Below, piece by piece: positions 51,920 through 60,063 of a DNA stretch of 64,000 bases. Each line of letters begins with the position of its first letter. Position 1 is the stretch's first letter. The stretch covers positions 1-64,000 of the forward strand of contig CAKZUB010000029.1 in NCBI GenBank assembly GCA_937921505.1, in the 5' to 3' direction. The DNA comes from an uncultured Clostridia bacterium. GTDB taxonomy: Bacteria > Bacillota > Clostridia > Lachnospirales > Cellulosilyticaceae. The notes under the pieces are model-generated. The model was given only the letters and a program-made list of their open reading frames with translations. It did no database searches and had not been told where the DNA came from. The position numbers and the translations under genes are program-made.

Positions 51920-52018
51920 GGCTGAAAGAAAACCACTTTCAAATTTGTATTTATAACAGTATAACAAGCAAATAGACAAAATTTATTCATATTAATAGAG
52001 GTTTATTTTTACAATACT

Positions 52019-52048
52019 TTAACAATTAATTCATAAAATAGGTATATA
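52019..52048 (+). promoter_or_regulatory. Possible htrA promoter
   Basis: TTAACA (52019-52024) and TATATA (52043-52048) with an 18-base spacer. The run TTTACAATACTTTAACAATT just upstream contains two near-copies of ACAATA/AACAAT that might bind the response regulator, but this is weak. Confidence 0.35.
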
Positions 52049-52091
52049 CTTATCATTACAAAGAATTCATTATTGTAAGGAGGAAATATGT

Positions 52092-53528
52092 ATGTACGAA
52101 GAAAATAATTTAAATCCATTTCAACCTAGAGATGATTCATCTCATGAATCAGATCCAAATTATAATAAAGAAAAAGAATATATAGATGTTAAAAAATTCA
52201 GTGAAGTGAGCAGTGAGGAGGATATTTTTGCCTCAAGGACTACACCAGATATGCAGCAAAGACCATCCTATATTTATCAAGGACCCCCTACTACGCAGCA
52301 GACGCCTATATATAAGCAAGAAGAAAATTTCTCACAGCCTACTAAAAAGAAAAAAGGTTCATTTGGAAGATTCATGGCAGGACTTGTTGTAGTCAGTTTA
52401 GTCGGTGGGGTATCTATAGGCGCAAGCTTTGCTTTTTTATCGCCTTATGCAAACGATTATTATAATAGTACCCATAAAAATAGTGGTTTAATAGAGAATA
52501 GTCAAGGTGGGCAGCTTGCTGGCAATATACAAGAGGGTGCTAATAGAGTTCTTCCGCTTACAACTAACAATTCGATTACAGATATTGCAAATAATATTGG
52601 ACCATCAGTAGTTTCTATTAAGAATAATCAAGTTGTGGCCACTTGGTATGGCGAATTTAATCAAGCGGGTCTAGGCTCAGGTGTTATTTTTAAACAAGAT
52701 GATAACAAGATCTACATTGTAAGTAATGCCCATGTTGTAGAAGGGGCCAATAGCTTAGTGGTTAATTTTTTAGGAAATACTAAGGTTGAAGCAGATATTG
52801 TGGGAGTAGATACAACAACGGATATAGCAGTTTTATCTGCTCTAAAATCAAATATCCCAAAGGAAGCCCTAGCTGATATTAAAGTAGCGCCACTTGGAGA
52901 TAGTGATTATTTACAAGTAGGAGAACTTGCAGTAGCTATAGGAAATCCTATTGATGAAGCCTACAACAATACAGTTACAGTCGGGGTTATCAGTGCACTT
53001 AATAGAGAAATACAGCTTGTAGATAAAAAGTTAAACCTTATCCAAACGGATGCTGCAATTAATCCAGGTAATAGTGGAGGCGCACTTGTAGGGCCTACAG
53101 GTGAAGTGATAGGGATTAATACCATTAAATTAGTAGATAGCCACATAGAAGGTATGGGGTTTGCTATCCCTATCAATGATGTCAAACCGATTATCACAGA
53201 AATATTGCTGCATGGTAAAATTTCCAGACCAGCATTAGGTATTGTGGGAAAAGATATTGATAAAGACGCTGCAGCACTCTATGAGATACCAATAGGTGTA
53301 TATATTGTAGAAGTAGCATCAGGCAGCAGTGCAGAACTTGCAGGTATTAAAGCAAACGATATTTTGTTCCAGTTTGATGGTATTCAAATTACAGGTATGA
53401 ATCAGCTTAAAGAGCTTTTAAGTAGTAAAAAGGTTGGAGACGTTGTAGAAGTTAAAATCATAAGAGATAAGAACAAACACACGCTTCAACTTAAGTTAAG
53501 AGAAATGCCCAAAGTAATGTATAGATAG
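52092..53528 (+). CDS. htrA: HtrA/DegP-like membrane-anchored serine protease
   Basis: A 478-aa trypsin-like protease: a long polar, Gln/Pro/Lys-rich cytoplasmic tail (1-92), one membrane helix (about 95-116, FMAGLVVVSLVGGVSIGASF), a protease domain with the triad His (SNAHVVEGA), Asp (TTDIAVLSA) and Ser (GNSGGALVG, about 325-331), and one PDZ domain (about 378-470). It acts outside the membrane on misfolded proteins. ATG at 52092 follows AAGGAGGAAATATGT. Lies directly after the two-component pair and is plausibly its target. A terminator follows. Confidence 0.94.
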   Translation: MYEENNLNPFQPRDDSSHESDPNYNKEKEYIDVKKFSEVSSEEDIFASRTTPDMQQRPSYIYQGPPTTQQTPIYKQEENFSQPTKKKKGSFGRFMAGLVVVSLVGGVSIGASFAFLSPYANDYYNSTHKNSGLIENSQGGQLAGNIQEGANRVLPLTTNNSITDIANNIGPSVVSIKNNQVVATWYGEFNQAGLGSGVIFKQDDNKIYIVSNAHVVEGANSLVVNFLGNTKVEADIVGVDTTTDIAVLSALKSNIPKEALADIKVAPLGDSDYLQVGELAVAIGNPIDEAYNNTVTVGVISALNREIQLVDKKLNLIQTDAAINPGNSGGALVGPTGEVIGINTIKLVDSHIEGMGFAIPINDVKPIITEILLHGKISRPALGIVGKDIDKDAAALYEIPIGVYIVEVASGSSAELAGIKANDILFQFDGIQITGMNQLKELLSSKKVGDVVEVKIIRDKNKHTLQLKLREMPKVMYR

Positions 53529-53531
53529 TCT

Positions 53532-53572
53532 AAAAAGACATAGTTACTCATCAAGTAGTACTATGTCTTTTT
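53532..53572 (+). terminator. Terminator after htrA
   Basis: AAAAAGACATAGT pairs with ACTATGTCTTTTT; a short extension of the stem is interrupted by one bulged base. The T-run is the end of the right arm. Confidence 0.88.
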
Positions 53573-53652
53573 CATATAATTAGAATGAAGCATTGAAAAG
53601 ATAAGGAAGTTTTGGTAGTATTACTGTAGAAATACAGGTAGGGAGAGAGAAT

Positions 53653-54591
53653 ATGACTTTAATTTGTGATTTAAAAGCACAAGAGAATATAAAAGCACAA
53701 TATTTATGTAAGTTTAAACAAATTTTAAAAAATAAAAATGGAAAAGATTATTGCAGTATCAAGTTGCAAGATAGTACGGGTACAATAGACGGTAAAATAT
53801 GGTCACTGCATAGTGGCATTATGCCCTTTGAAGTAGATGATGTCGTTACGATAGAGGCAGAAGTACTTTTATACCAAGAAAATATTCAGCTTAGTATTAA
53901 TAAACTAAAAAAATCCGAAGAGGGCGAATATGATCTGAAAAATTTTATTCCTCATACCCTCAAAGATGTAGAAGTTCTAGAAACAGCACTTTTTACATTC
54001 ATCGAACAAGTGCAGCATCCCTTTATCAAACAGTTACTTGAGGCAATTTTTTATGATGAAGTCATTTATCAAGAGTTTTTGGTGCACAGCGCTGCCAAAA
54101 GTGTTCATCATGCTTATTTAAGTGGTCTATTAGAACACACAGTGGCTGTTACAAGGTTAGGCATCCAGATGTCAGAACTTTATGAGGCAGCCAACAAAGA
54201 TTTAGTGATTGCAGGATGTTTGCTTCATGATTTAGGAAAGCTTTACGAATTATCCAATTTTCCTAAAAATGATTATTCAGATGAAGGACAACTTATAGGT
54301 CATATTGTAATGGGAGCAGAAATTATCCATGATAGGGCAGGTCAAATAGAAGGTTTTCCAAAAGAACTAGAAACCATACTTAAGCATATAATACTTTCAC
54401 ATCATGGAGAATATGAATATGCCTCTCCAAAGCGACCTAAGTGCATAGAAGCAATGATAGTACATTTAGCAGACCATGCAGATGCCAAGATTAAGATGCT
54501 TGATGAGGCATTACAAGCATCCCAAGGCGATGATCTTTATGTGGGATATCATAAAATTTTAAATAGGAATATTAGAAAAGTTACACTATGA
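53653..54591 (+). CDS. yhaM: 3'-5' exoribonuclease YhaM
   Basis: A 312-aa exoribonuclease with an N-terminal OB-fold (about 8-95: LCKFKQILKNKNGKDYCSIK, DSTGTIDGKIWS) and an HD-superfamily nuclease domain (about 150-290) with HHAYLSGLLEHTVAV, LLHDLGKLYEL, GHIVMGAEII and ILSHHGEYEY giving the metal ligands. YhaM trims RNA and single-stranded DNA 3' ends in Bacillus. ATG follows GGGAGAGAGAAT. Its last codons overlap the next small membrane gene by four bases, the start of a three-gene overlapping set. Confidence 0.93.
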   Translation: MTLICDLKAQENIKAQYLCKFKQILKNKNGKDYCSIKLQDSTGTIDGKIWSLHSGIMPFEVDDVVTIEAEVLLYQENIQLSINKLKKSEEGEYDLKNFIPHTLKDVEVLETALFTFIEQVQHPFIKQLLEAIFYDEVIYQEFLVHSAAKSVHHAYLSGLLEHTVAVTRLGIQMSELYEAANKDLVIAGCLLHDLGKLYELSNFPKNDYSDEGQLIGHIVMGAEIIHDRAGQIEGFPKELETILKHIILSHHGEYEYASPKRPKCIEAMIVHLADHADAKIKMLDEALQASQGDDLYVGYHKILNRNIRKVTL

Positions 54592-54866
54592 AAAATAATA
54601 GTCAAAAAATATCAGCTAATGAAATCAACCGTTTTGCATACTGCCCTTATCAATGGTATTATACAAGGTACTATGGGAGTAAAGCCCTTCAGGAGAGCTA
54701 TAAAGCTTTAGAAATAAGGTCAAGTGGGCACGAGTCACATTTTGTAAAAGGACAAAGATTTCATAATAGGTACTATAGAAGTTATCGTTTGAAAAGAATT
54801 TTGCAGAGCATATTCATTATTCTACTTATAGGTATTGCTGCTTGGGTGGTGATAAGATGGATGTAG
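54588..54866 (+). CDS. Membrane protein carrying the N-terminal Cas4-like Cys/His motifs
   Basis: A 92-aa protein. Residues 8-30 read ISANEINRFAYCPYQWYY and resemble the first strand-helix of Cas4/Dna2-type nucleases, where one cysteine (C19 here) binds the Fe-S cluster. KGQRFHNRYY (54-63) resembles the GxxxH motif I helix, giving H59. A single membrane helix (about 68-90, ILQSIFIILLIGIAAWVV) follows and ends the protein. The nuclease core is missing, but the overlapping next gene contains exactly that. ATG overlaps the yhaM stop. I infer that the two products assemble into one membrane-bound PD-(D/E)XK protein. Confidence 0.6.
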   Translation: MKNNSQKISANEINRFAYCPYQWYYTRYYGSKALQESYKALEIRSSGHESHFVKGQRFHNRYYRSYRLKRILQSIFIILLIGIAAWVVIRWM

Positions 54867-55396
54867 CTTTACAAATAGGCATACTTATAGTTATCGTCTT
54901 GATACTAGGATTATGTATAAAGCCACAGTACCGTATCAAACATAAAAAAGACTTAGGCGTAAGATTTGCATCGCCTATTTATGCAGATCAAAAAGGAACC
55001 AAGCTCCTTGTGGCACCCAAACTTCAGCTTCAAGGAAAACCAGATTATATTTTTCAAACATGGTTTTTAAAAAAGTATATTCCGCTTGAGATTAAAAGTG
55101 CTACGTTAAAAGAAGATATACCCCATTTAGGAGATGTCTATCAGTTAGCAGCTTATTTTTTAATTATTGAAGAAGTTTATGGCCAAAGGCCACCCTACGG
55201 CAAGCTTGTTTATGCCAATAAAACTTTTATTATTAAAAATACTTATAAAGTCAGAAAACAACTTAAAAACACACTAGATCAAATGCGAAAAATGTTAGAA
55301 GGCAGTATCACTGTACAGGCAGAGCCTTCTTTTATCAAATGTAAGCATTGTGTATGTCAGCATACAGTGTGTGAATTTAACAAGGGGGATAATTAA
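54857..55396 (+). CDS. Membrane-anchored Cas4-like PD-(D/E)XK nuclease core
   Basis: A 179-aa protein: a membrane helix (about 4-21, ALQIGILIVIVLILGLC), then a RecB/Cas4-type core with D63 in QGKPDYIF, E78 and K80 in IPLEIKSA, and Q96/Y100 in VYQLAAYFL, then a C-terminal cysteine set C162-x2-C165-x6-C172 (with C167 inside) in KCKHCVCQHTVCEF. These are the Cas4/AddB-type active-site and three of the four Fe-S ligand positions; the first ligand and the motif I histidine are in the preceding overlapping gene. There are no CRISPR genes nearby. ATG at 54857 follows GGTGATAAG and overlaps the previous gene by 10 bases. DNA exonuclease activity is predicted, not shown. Confidence 0.7.
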   Translation: MDVALQIGILIVIVLILGLCIKPQYRIKHKKDLGVRFASPIYADQKGTKLLVAPKLQLQGKPDYIFQTWFLKKYIPLEIKSATLKEDIPHLGDVYQLAAYFLIIEEVYGQRPPYGKLVYANKTFIIKNTYKVRKQLKNTLDQMRKMLEGSITVQAEPSFIKCKHCVCQHTVCEFNKGDN

Positions 55397-55397
55397 T

Positions 55398-55559
55398 ATG
55401 AAAAAAGAAGATCAGCCTAAAAAAGGATCACCACTTTTGGAGAGATACCTTCAAAGAAGTACAATGGATAAAATGCAGCAACTTGATGATGAGGCTCTTG
55501 CACAAGCAATTAAGTCTCTTTTACTACAAGGAAAAGACGATCCGAAAAACTTAAATTAG
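55398..55559 (+). CDS. Hypothetical 53-residue protein
   Basis: A small charged protein (KKEDQPKKGSPLLERYLQRS at the start) with a predicted helix DKMQQLDDEALAQAIKSLLL and no cysteines or membrane segment. ATG at 55398 follows AAGGGGGATAATTAAT and comes directly after the Cas4-like core stop. Its place in a tight operon between the nuclease-like pair and rlmD suggests it is real. Function unknown. Confidence 0.6.
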   Translation: MKKEDQPKKGSPLLERYLQRSTMDKMQQLDDEALAQAIKSLLLQGKDDPKNLN

Positions 55560-55568
55560 GAGTAAAGT

Positions 55569-56936
55569 ATGGAAACACCACTTAAGAAAAATGACCGCTA
55601 TGAGGTAGAAATCATAGATATAGGAGCAGCTGGAGAAGGCATCGGCAAGATCAATGATTTTATAGTCTTTGTACCAAGTACAGTGACAGGAGACGTAGCA
55701 GAAGTTCATATTATAAAGGCCAAAAAAAGTTTTGCTTATGGCAAGCTCCTACGTATTATTAAACCCTCTCCTTTTCGAAACGATCCTAGATGTAACACGG
55801 CCAGCCAATGCGGAGGCTGTCAGCTGCAGCACATTGCCTATAGTGAACAGCTTCAATGGAAAACAAAAAAGGTTAAAGAAGCACTAAGACGTATTGGTGG
55901 CCTCCAACATATAAAAGTAGAAGACACGCTAGGTATGGAGAATCCTTTTAACTATCGTAACAAAGCACAATATCCTATCCGCAAAGAAAATGGAGAAATT
56001 AAGATAGGTTTTTTTGCAAGCAGAAGCCACCGCATCGTACCCTCAGAAAGCTGTGTTATTCAAGATATTAGAAATGAGCGGATTATACAAGTTATTAAAG
56101 ATTTTCTTACTCAGTACAATATCACTATTTATAACGAAGAAACCCATCAAGGGTTAGTTAGACATCTCCTTATTAAGACAGCTTATCATACCCAAGAAAT
56201 GATGGTATGTCTTGTTATTAATGGCAAGGAGTTACCACATCAAGATAAGCTCATCCAGCAGCTAAAGGCTGTAGAAGGTATTAAAAGTATTGTTTTAAAT
56301 CATAATACAGGACAAACCAATGTGATTTTAAGTTCTCACATTACAGTGATTGATGGACAAGATTATATTATTGATAATATAGGAGATCTACAATTTAAAA
56401 TATCGCCTTTATCATTTTTTCAAGTCAATCCGCTCCAAACAAAAGTACTTTATGACAAAGCCTTAGAGTTTGCAGCTCTAACAGGCACAGAGACTGTCTG
56501 GGATGCTTACTGCGGTATCGGAACCATCTCTCTTTTCTTAGCTCAAAAAGCCAAAAAGGTCTACGGTGTAGAAATTGTCCCAGAAGCAATAGCAAATGCC
56601 AAAGCGAATGCCGAACTTAATGGCATTACTAATGCAGCGTTCTATGTGGGAAAAGCTGAAGAAATTATCCCAAAGATGTATGAAGAAGGTATTGCAGCAG
56701 ATACCATCGTCGTAGATCCTCCAAGAAAGGGCTGTGACCCCAAACTCTTAGAAACGCTTGTGGCGATGAGTCCAGAGAAAATAGTCTATGTATCCTGCGA
56801 CCCAGCGACCTTAGCCCGAGATCTTGCCTATTTAACTCAAAATGGCTATAGGGTAGATGGGGTGCAGCCAGTGGATATGTTTCCGCATACAGTGCATGTG
56901 GAGTGCGTGGCGTTGATAGAGGCATTAAGCTCTTAA
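55569..56936 (+). CDS. rlmD: 23S rRNA (uracil-C5)-methyltransferase, RlmD/RumA family
   Basis: A 455-aa enzyme with an N-terminal TRAM domain (about 4-62), a [4Fe-4S] cluster set by cysteines in RCNTASQCGGCQLQH (and an earlier/later Cys near SCVIQD), and a SAM domain with VWDAYCGIGTISLFLAQKA. The catalytic Cys is in VYVSCDPATLARDL, with VDPPRKGCDP before it. It methylates uracil-1939 or 747 in 23S rRNA; which one (RlmD or RlmCD) cannot be told here. ATG follows TTAGGAGTAAAGT. Last gene of the yhaM set. Confidence 0.88.
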   Translation: METPLKKNDRYEVEIIDIGAAGEGIGKINDFIVFVPSTVTGDVAEVHIIKAKKSFAYGKLLRIIKPSPFRNDPRCNTASQCGGCQLQHIAYSEQLQWKTKKVKEALRRIGGLQHIKVEDTLGMENPFNYRNKAQYPIRKENGEIKIGFFASRSHRIVPSESCVIQDIRNERIIQVIKDFLTQYNITIYNEETHQGLVRHLLIKTAYHTQEMMVCLVINGKELPHQDKLIQQLKAVEGIKSIVLNHNTGQTNVILSSHITVIDGQDYIIDNIGDLQFKISPLSFFQVNPLQTKVLYDKALEFAALTGTETVWDAYCGIGTISLFLAQKAKKVYGVEIVPEAIANAKANAELNGITNAAFYVGKAEEIIPKMYEEGIAADTIVVDPPRKGCDPKLLETLVAMSPEKIVYVSCDPATLARDLAYLTQNGYRVDGVQPVDMFPHTVHVECVALIEALSS

Positions 56937-57000
56937 TGAACGTTGTGAATTTAGAGGTTAAGCCCGCATTTCGGAACTAAAGCGAAGAAATACGTTCATT
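56935..57000. repeat. Inverted repeat after rlmD
   Basis: AATGAACG (56935-56942, overlapping the rlmD stop) and CGTTCATT (56993-57000) pair perfectly; inside, CGCATTTC and GAAATACG-like segments can extend the structure. It may be a decayed palindromic element like the one between hisC and hisB, which also contains ATGAACG. Confidence 0.4.
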
Positions 57001-57038
57001 ATTAATAGCCTTATTTTAAAGGTTTTGTAGAGTTATAG

Positions 57039-57095
57039 GCAGTTTTTCAATGTGTATTTTATGTTATCACACACAAAGAAAAACTGCTTTCTTTT
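57039..57095 (+). terminator. Terminator of the yhaM-rlmD operon
   Basis: GCAGTTTTTC (57039-57048) pairs perfectly with GAAAAACTGC (57078-57087), with a 29-base loop that itself contains TGTGT/ACACA, followed by TTTCTTTT. Confidence 0.75.
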
Positions 57096-57433
57096 GATTT
57101 TGATCCGCTATGACTTTAGGATACTAACTTTGCGAATCAGTATCCCAATCATATGTAAAAATGGTCCTGTATAAATTTGGTGAATGTGGTAGGATATTGG
57201 GGGCAGTCATTGACATTAAACTTCTTTAAAATTTTTTATATTGTTATAAAATAGAAATAAGTATTATTAAAATCAAGGAAATTGACAAAAACTTAACTGG
57301 AAAAGTGTATAAAGTTCCGAACCATACTTCAGGTGTTATAATTAAAGCTGACATTTTAGAGGATTTTAACAAAATTTGCTGAAATATTACAACGAAACTT
57401 TTTATTTAAATTAATGATATAAGGGGATTACTT
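57096..57433. other. Intergenic stretch before the second AraC gene
   Basis: GGATACT/AGTATCC (57119-57145) forms a 7-bp stem around a loop containing TGCGAATC; a related string (TGCGAATTAGCATCCC) recurs at 59407-59422. An extended -10 box, TGTTATAAT, lies at 57334-57342 and could start the AraC transcript. Several TTGACA strings occur (57210, 57292) but without well-spaced -10 boxes. Nothing else is recognised. Confidence 0.4.
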
Positions 57434-58252
57434 ATGCAAGATATGATGATAAAAGTATTTACGCCAAATAAATTTCTTCAGCCATATATAAACAAAATAT
57501 GGGTTTTTGAGAGTAAATATGGTATACCAAAGACTGACTTAAAGCTTATAGCTCCAAACGGTGAAATGAAACTGATTATTCCGTATAAAAATAATATGAG
57601 AAGTACAATTGAGAACCAAACTCGAGAACATAAGGAATCATCCTTTATAATCATTGGTCAAATGACAAAATCAGCTATTATAGAATCGGAAATTAATTTT
57701 GGATCAATAGGAGTAGATTTCAAGCCACTTGGTGCGTATAAGTTTTTCCCTTTTTCATTGCATGAAATTACAAATCAGGTTTATCATGCCCCTGACATAT
57801 TTAATAAATTAGGAGACGAATTACAGGAAAAAATATCAGAAATTACGGATATTAATAAAAAAGTAATTTTTGTTGAAGAGTTCTTATATAGACAGATGAT
57901 TGAGTTAAATAAATATGATTACATAACAGAATATGCAGTGAATAAAATCATTTCAAGTAATGGTTTAGTTAATATAAGTGAACTAAGCAAAGATATGTGT
58001 TATTCGAGACGCCAACTTGTAAGAAAATTTATAGAGAGCATAGGTTTAAGTCCAAAAGAATTTTCATGTATCATTCGTTTTCATGAAATTTACAAAAAGT
58101 TTAATATTAATAAATATTCTGAAGAGGATTTATATGATTTATACTACGATCAATCTCATTTTATAAAAGAATTCAAGAAATATACCGGGCTTACGCCTGG
58201 TGAATACCTTAGTCAAAGTAATAAATTTGGAAGTATTTTTTATAATATATAA
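57434..58252 (+). CDS. AraC-family transcriptional regulator
   Basis: A 272-aa protein with the same plan as the regulator at 3297: an N-terminal DUF6597-like sensor (PNKFLQPYINKIWVFESKYG, then IAPNGEMKLIIPY and GVDFKPLGAYKFF) and a C-terminal double helix-turn-helix (about 175-262) with LVNISELSKDMCYSRRQLVR and YYDQSHFIKEFKKYTGLTPG. ATG follows AAGGGGATTACTT. The next genes (VOC and DUF1761) are its probable targets through the motif at 58256. Confidence 0.87.
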   Translation: MQDMMIKVFTPNKFLQPYINKIWVFESKYGIPKTDLKLIAPNGEMKLIIPYKNNMRSTIENQTREHKESSFIIIGQMTKSAIIESEINFGSIGVDFKPLGAYKFFPFSLHEITNQVYHAPDIFNKLGDELQEKISEITDINKKVIFVEEFLYRQMIELNKYDYITEYAVNKIISSNGLVNISELSKDMCYSRRQLVRKFIESIGLSPKEFSCIIRFHEIYKKFNINKYSEEDLYDLYYDQSHFIKEFKKYTGLTPGEYLSQSNKFGSIFYNI

Positions 58253-58255
58253 TTA

Positions 58256-58309
58256 TGTCCCATTTTTACAATACTGAAATTCAGTTAATGAGTATAGTAA
58301 AACTATAAT
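58256..58309 (+). promoter_or_regulatory. Putative AraC-dependent promoter of the VOC gene
   Basis: TGTCCCATTTTTACAAT (58256-58272) starts three bases after the AraC stop and is followed, 31 bases later, by TATAAT (58304-58309). Both motif and spacing match 4114-4167 after the other AraC gene. No -35 box is recognisable. Confidence 0.5.
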
Positions 58310-58330
58310 AATTTTAAAGGAGTGTTGTAT

Positions 58331-58699
58331 ATGAAACATTTATTAAATTGGATCGAAATTCCGGTAACAGACATTGAAAGAGCAAAAAAATTCTATGGTA
58401 CAATTCTTGATACAGGTTTTCACGACATGGCAATAGGAGATATAAAATATGCTTTATTTAGTTCAGAAGATAAGTACAATGCAGGGGCTTTAGCACAAGG
58501 ACCATTCTACAAACCAAGTACTGACGGAGTACTAATTTATTTAAATGGTAGAGAAGATTTAGAATATATCCTTTCTAAAGTAGGTGCAGCTGGTGGAAAC
58601 GTAATTATGCCAAAAACATTACTTTCAGATATTGCTGGATACATAGGAATGTTTATTGATTCAGAGGGAAATAGAATAGGGGTTCAGAGTATGAAGTAG
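58331..58699 (+). CDS. VOC-superfamily (glyoxalase-like) protein
   Basis: A 122-aa protein made of two beta-alpha-beta-beta-beta modules: NWIEIPVTDIERAKKFYGTI at the start and GVLIYLNGREDLEYILSKVG in the second half, ending IAGYIGMFIDSEGNRIGVQS. Possible metal ligands are the usual Glu and Asp/Glu positions, but no His pair is clear. ATG at 58331 follows AAAGGAGTGTTGTAT; a TTG nine bases earlier is less likely. Role may be small-molecule binding or detoxification. Likely AraC-controlled. Confidence 0.8.
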   Translation: MKHLLNWIEIPVTDIERAKKFYGTILDTGFHDMAIGDIKYALFSSEDKYNAGALAQGPFYKPSTDGVLIYLNGREDLEYILSKVGAAGGNVIMPKTLLSDIAGYIGMFIDSEGNRIGVQSMK

Positions 58700-58825
58700 G
58701 GCATTTACACTGCAATGAACTTGTATAGATTTCTATAGAGAAAAAAACACGTATCGACAATATAGTCTACAAAAAAGAAATCATATAATATTATTTTAAC
58801 TATAAAAAATTAGGGGGAGATTTTT

Positions 58826-59215
58826 ATGTCAATTAATCATTTAGCTGTTTTTGCGGCGACTTTTGCATCATTCTTTATCGGATTTTTATGGTATGGACCG
58901 ATATTAGGAAAGGTATGGATGAAAGAAGCTGGATTATCAGAAGAAAAAATTAAAAATATGAACCTTGGAGTAACATATACTTTAGCTTCTATTTTAATAG
59001 TAGTACAGGCTTACAACCTTGCAGCTCTATTAGCTAATGTAAATTTTACTATGAGTATTGTATACGGATTATTAACAGGTGCAGGTTGGGTAGCTACTTC
59101 ATTAGGTATCATATACTTATTTGAAAACAGATCAAAGAAACTTTTCTTTATAAATGCAGGATATTTAATAATATCATTTATTGTTATGAGTATGATTATT
59201 GGAGCATGGAAGTAA
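58826..59215 (+). CDS. DUF1761 membrane protein
   Basis: A 129-aa integral membrane protein with four predicted helices (about 5-25, 47-68, 74-95, 103-125). The start SINHLAVFAATFASFFIGFL followed by WYGPILGKVWMKEAGLSEE is the recognisable DUF1761 pattern. No enzymatic residues are evident. ATG follows GGGGGAGATTTTT. A terminator follows. Often found beside VOC and AraC genes. Function unknown. Confidence 0.8.
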   Translation: MSINHLAVFAATFASFFIGFLWYGPILGKVWMKEAGLSEEKIKNMNLGVTYTLASILIVVQAYNLAALLANVNFTMSIVYGLLTGAGWVATSLGIIYLFENRSKKLFFINAGYLIISFIVMSMIIGAWK

Positions 59216-59262
59216 TCAAGAATTTTACAATGTAATGTAACTACACTACAATAGGTTTTAAT

Positions 59263-59313
59263 AAAAAGATAGAATGATTTAAAGTATTAAAATTTCACTC
59301 ATTCTACCTTTTT
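59263..59313 (+). terminator. Terminator after the DUF1761 gene
   Basis: AAAAAG-A-TAGAATGA (59263-59277) pairs with TCATTCTA-C-CTTTTT (59299-59313) with one mismatch, a 21-base loop and a T-run. Confidence 0.8.
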
Positions 59314-59462
59314 ATATTTAATAGAAAAGTGCTACTTTTTTTAGGGCAAGTCAGAACAATTCCTAACTTCTTCTTTAATATAAAATTCCGCGAAAAGGTT
59401 TAATTCTGCGAATTAGCATCCCCCTTAAATTAATTGCGAAATAGTATTAACATACGGTGCAA

Positions 59463-59700
59463 ATGCACGTTGAGACTGTAGTGAAGCTGTGTAAATAAAT
59501 GTCCCCCCCAATAAAAACCCTTTCCCCCTAAAACAAACTCTTTTCCACCCCACCCAGGCAACGCTAAGTGCAGGAGCCAGGGGCAAGAATCAAGGTAAGA
59601 GAAAAACACCAGAGAGTTGCCCCTAACAGAACCATTGGGGAGCAAAGGATAGGGCAGAGATAAGGGTTAAGGAACAAGGGGAAAGATAGGATAAAAAGCA
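59463..59700 (+). repeat. Bipartite intergenic element, copy 1
   Basis: Shares an ordered set of blocks with 61541-61760: TGCACGT..GAG, CTGTAGT.AAGCT, TAAATAAATGT, TTTTCCACC followed by CC-ACC-CAGGCAACGC, CCAGAGAGTTGC, and CTAACAGAACCA. GGCAAC/GTTGCC in the blocks can pair. After the blocks the + strand becomes a purine-rich run dominated by AGGGATAGGG-like words. No open frame of note. Confidence 0.7.
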
Positions 59701-59726
59701 GGAATAATAACAGAATAAAAATACCA

Positions 59727-59902
59727 AATCGGGAACGACTTTGTTTTAATGAAAATAAAGTTATTCTCGATTTTTGCGTTTTGTGAGAGAAAAAATGGGG
59801 GGAAAGTGGGAAAGACTTTGTTTTATGGGGCAACGAGTGATTAAGGTTTTTGGGGTGGGGATTGCCCAACTTTCTTCCAGCGGTACATAGTAGGAAGAAA
59901 GT
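59727..59902. other. Highly structured insert between two purine-rich tails
   Basis: Three hairpins follow one another: AAATCGGGAACGACTTTGTTTT with the imperfect complement ending CTCGATTT (about 59727-59776), GGGGCAA with TTGCCC (about 59828-59867), and a perfect 10-bp stem ACTTTCTTCC/GGAAGAAAGT (59869-59878 / 59893-59902). The purine-rich tail resumes near 59940 and runs to 60112. No gene is visible. Confidence 0.5.
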
Positions 59903-60063
59903 TTAGGTTTTACACCGAAAATTTTTCCTACAGGAATTTAGGAATCAAGGTTCAAGGGATAGGGCAGAGAGATAAGAGAGACAGGAATGGAGAAGGGATA
60001 GGGTAGGAAAATAGGGGGAAAGAATAGACACAAGGGAGTAAGCAGGAATAAGAGAGGCAGGAA

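Noticed and set aside
54588..55396. CRISPR-Cas locus indicated by the Cas4-like pair
   Set aside because: No cas1/cas2 or effector genes and no spaced repeats anywhere in the window.
57210..57297. TTGACA boxes before the second AraC gene as full promoters
   Set aside because: The nearest -10-like boxes are 20 or more bases away; only the extended -10 at 57334 was kept.
59430..59869. Long minus-strand frames across the purine-rich repeat
   Set aside because: They arise because the complement is pyrimidine-rich and poor in stop codons; the products are Pro/Ser/Leu/Phe low-complexity strings.
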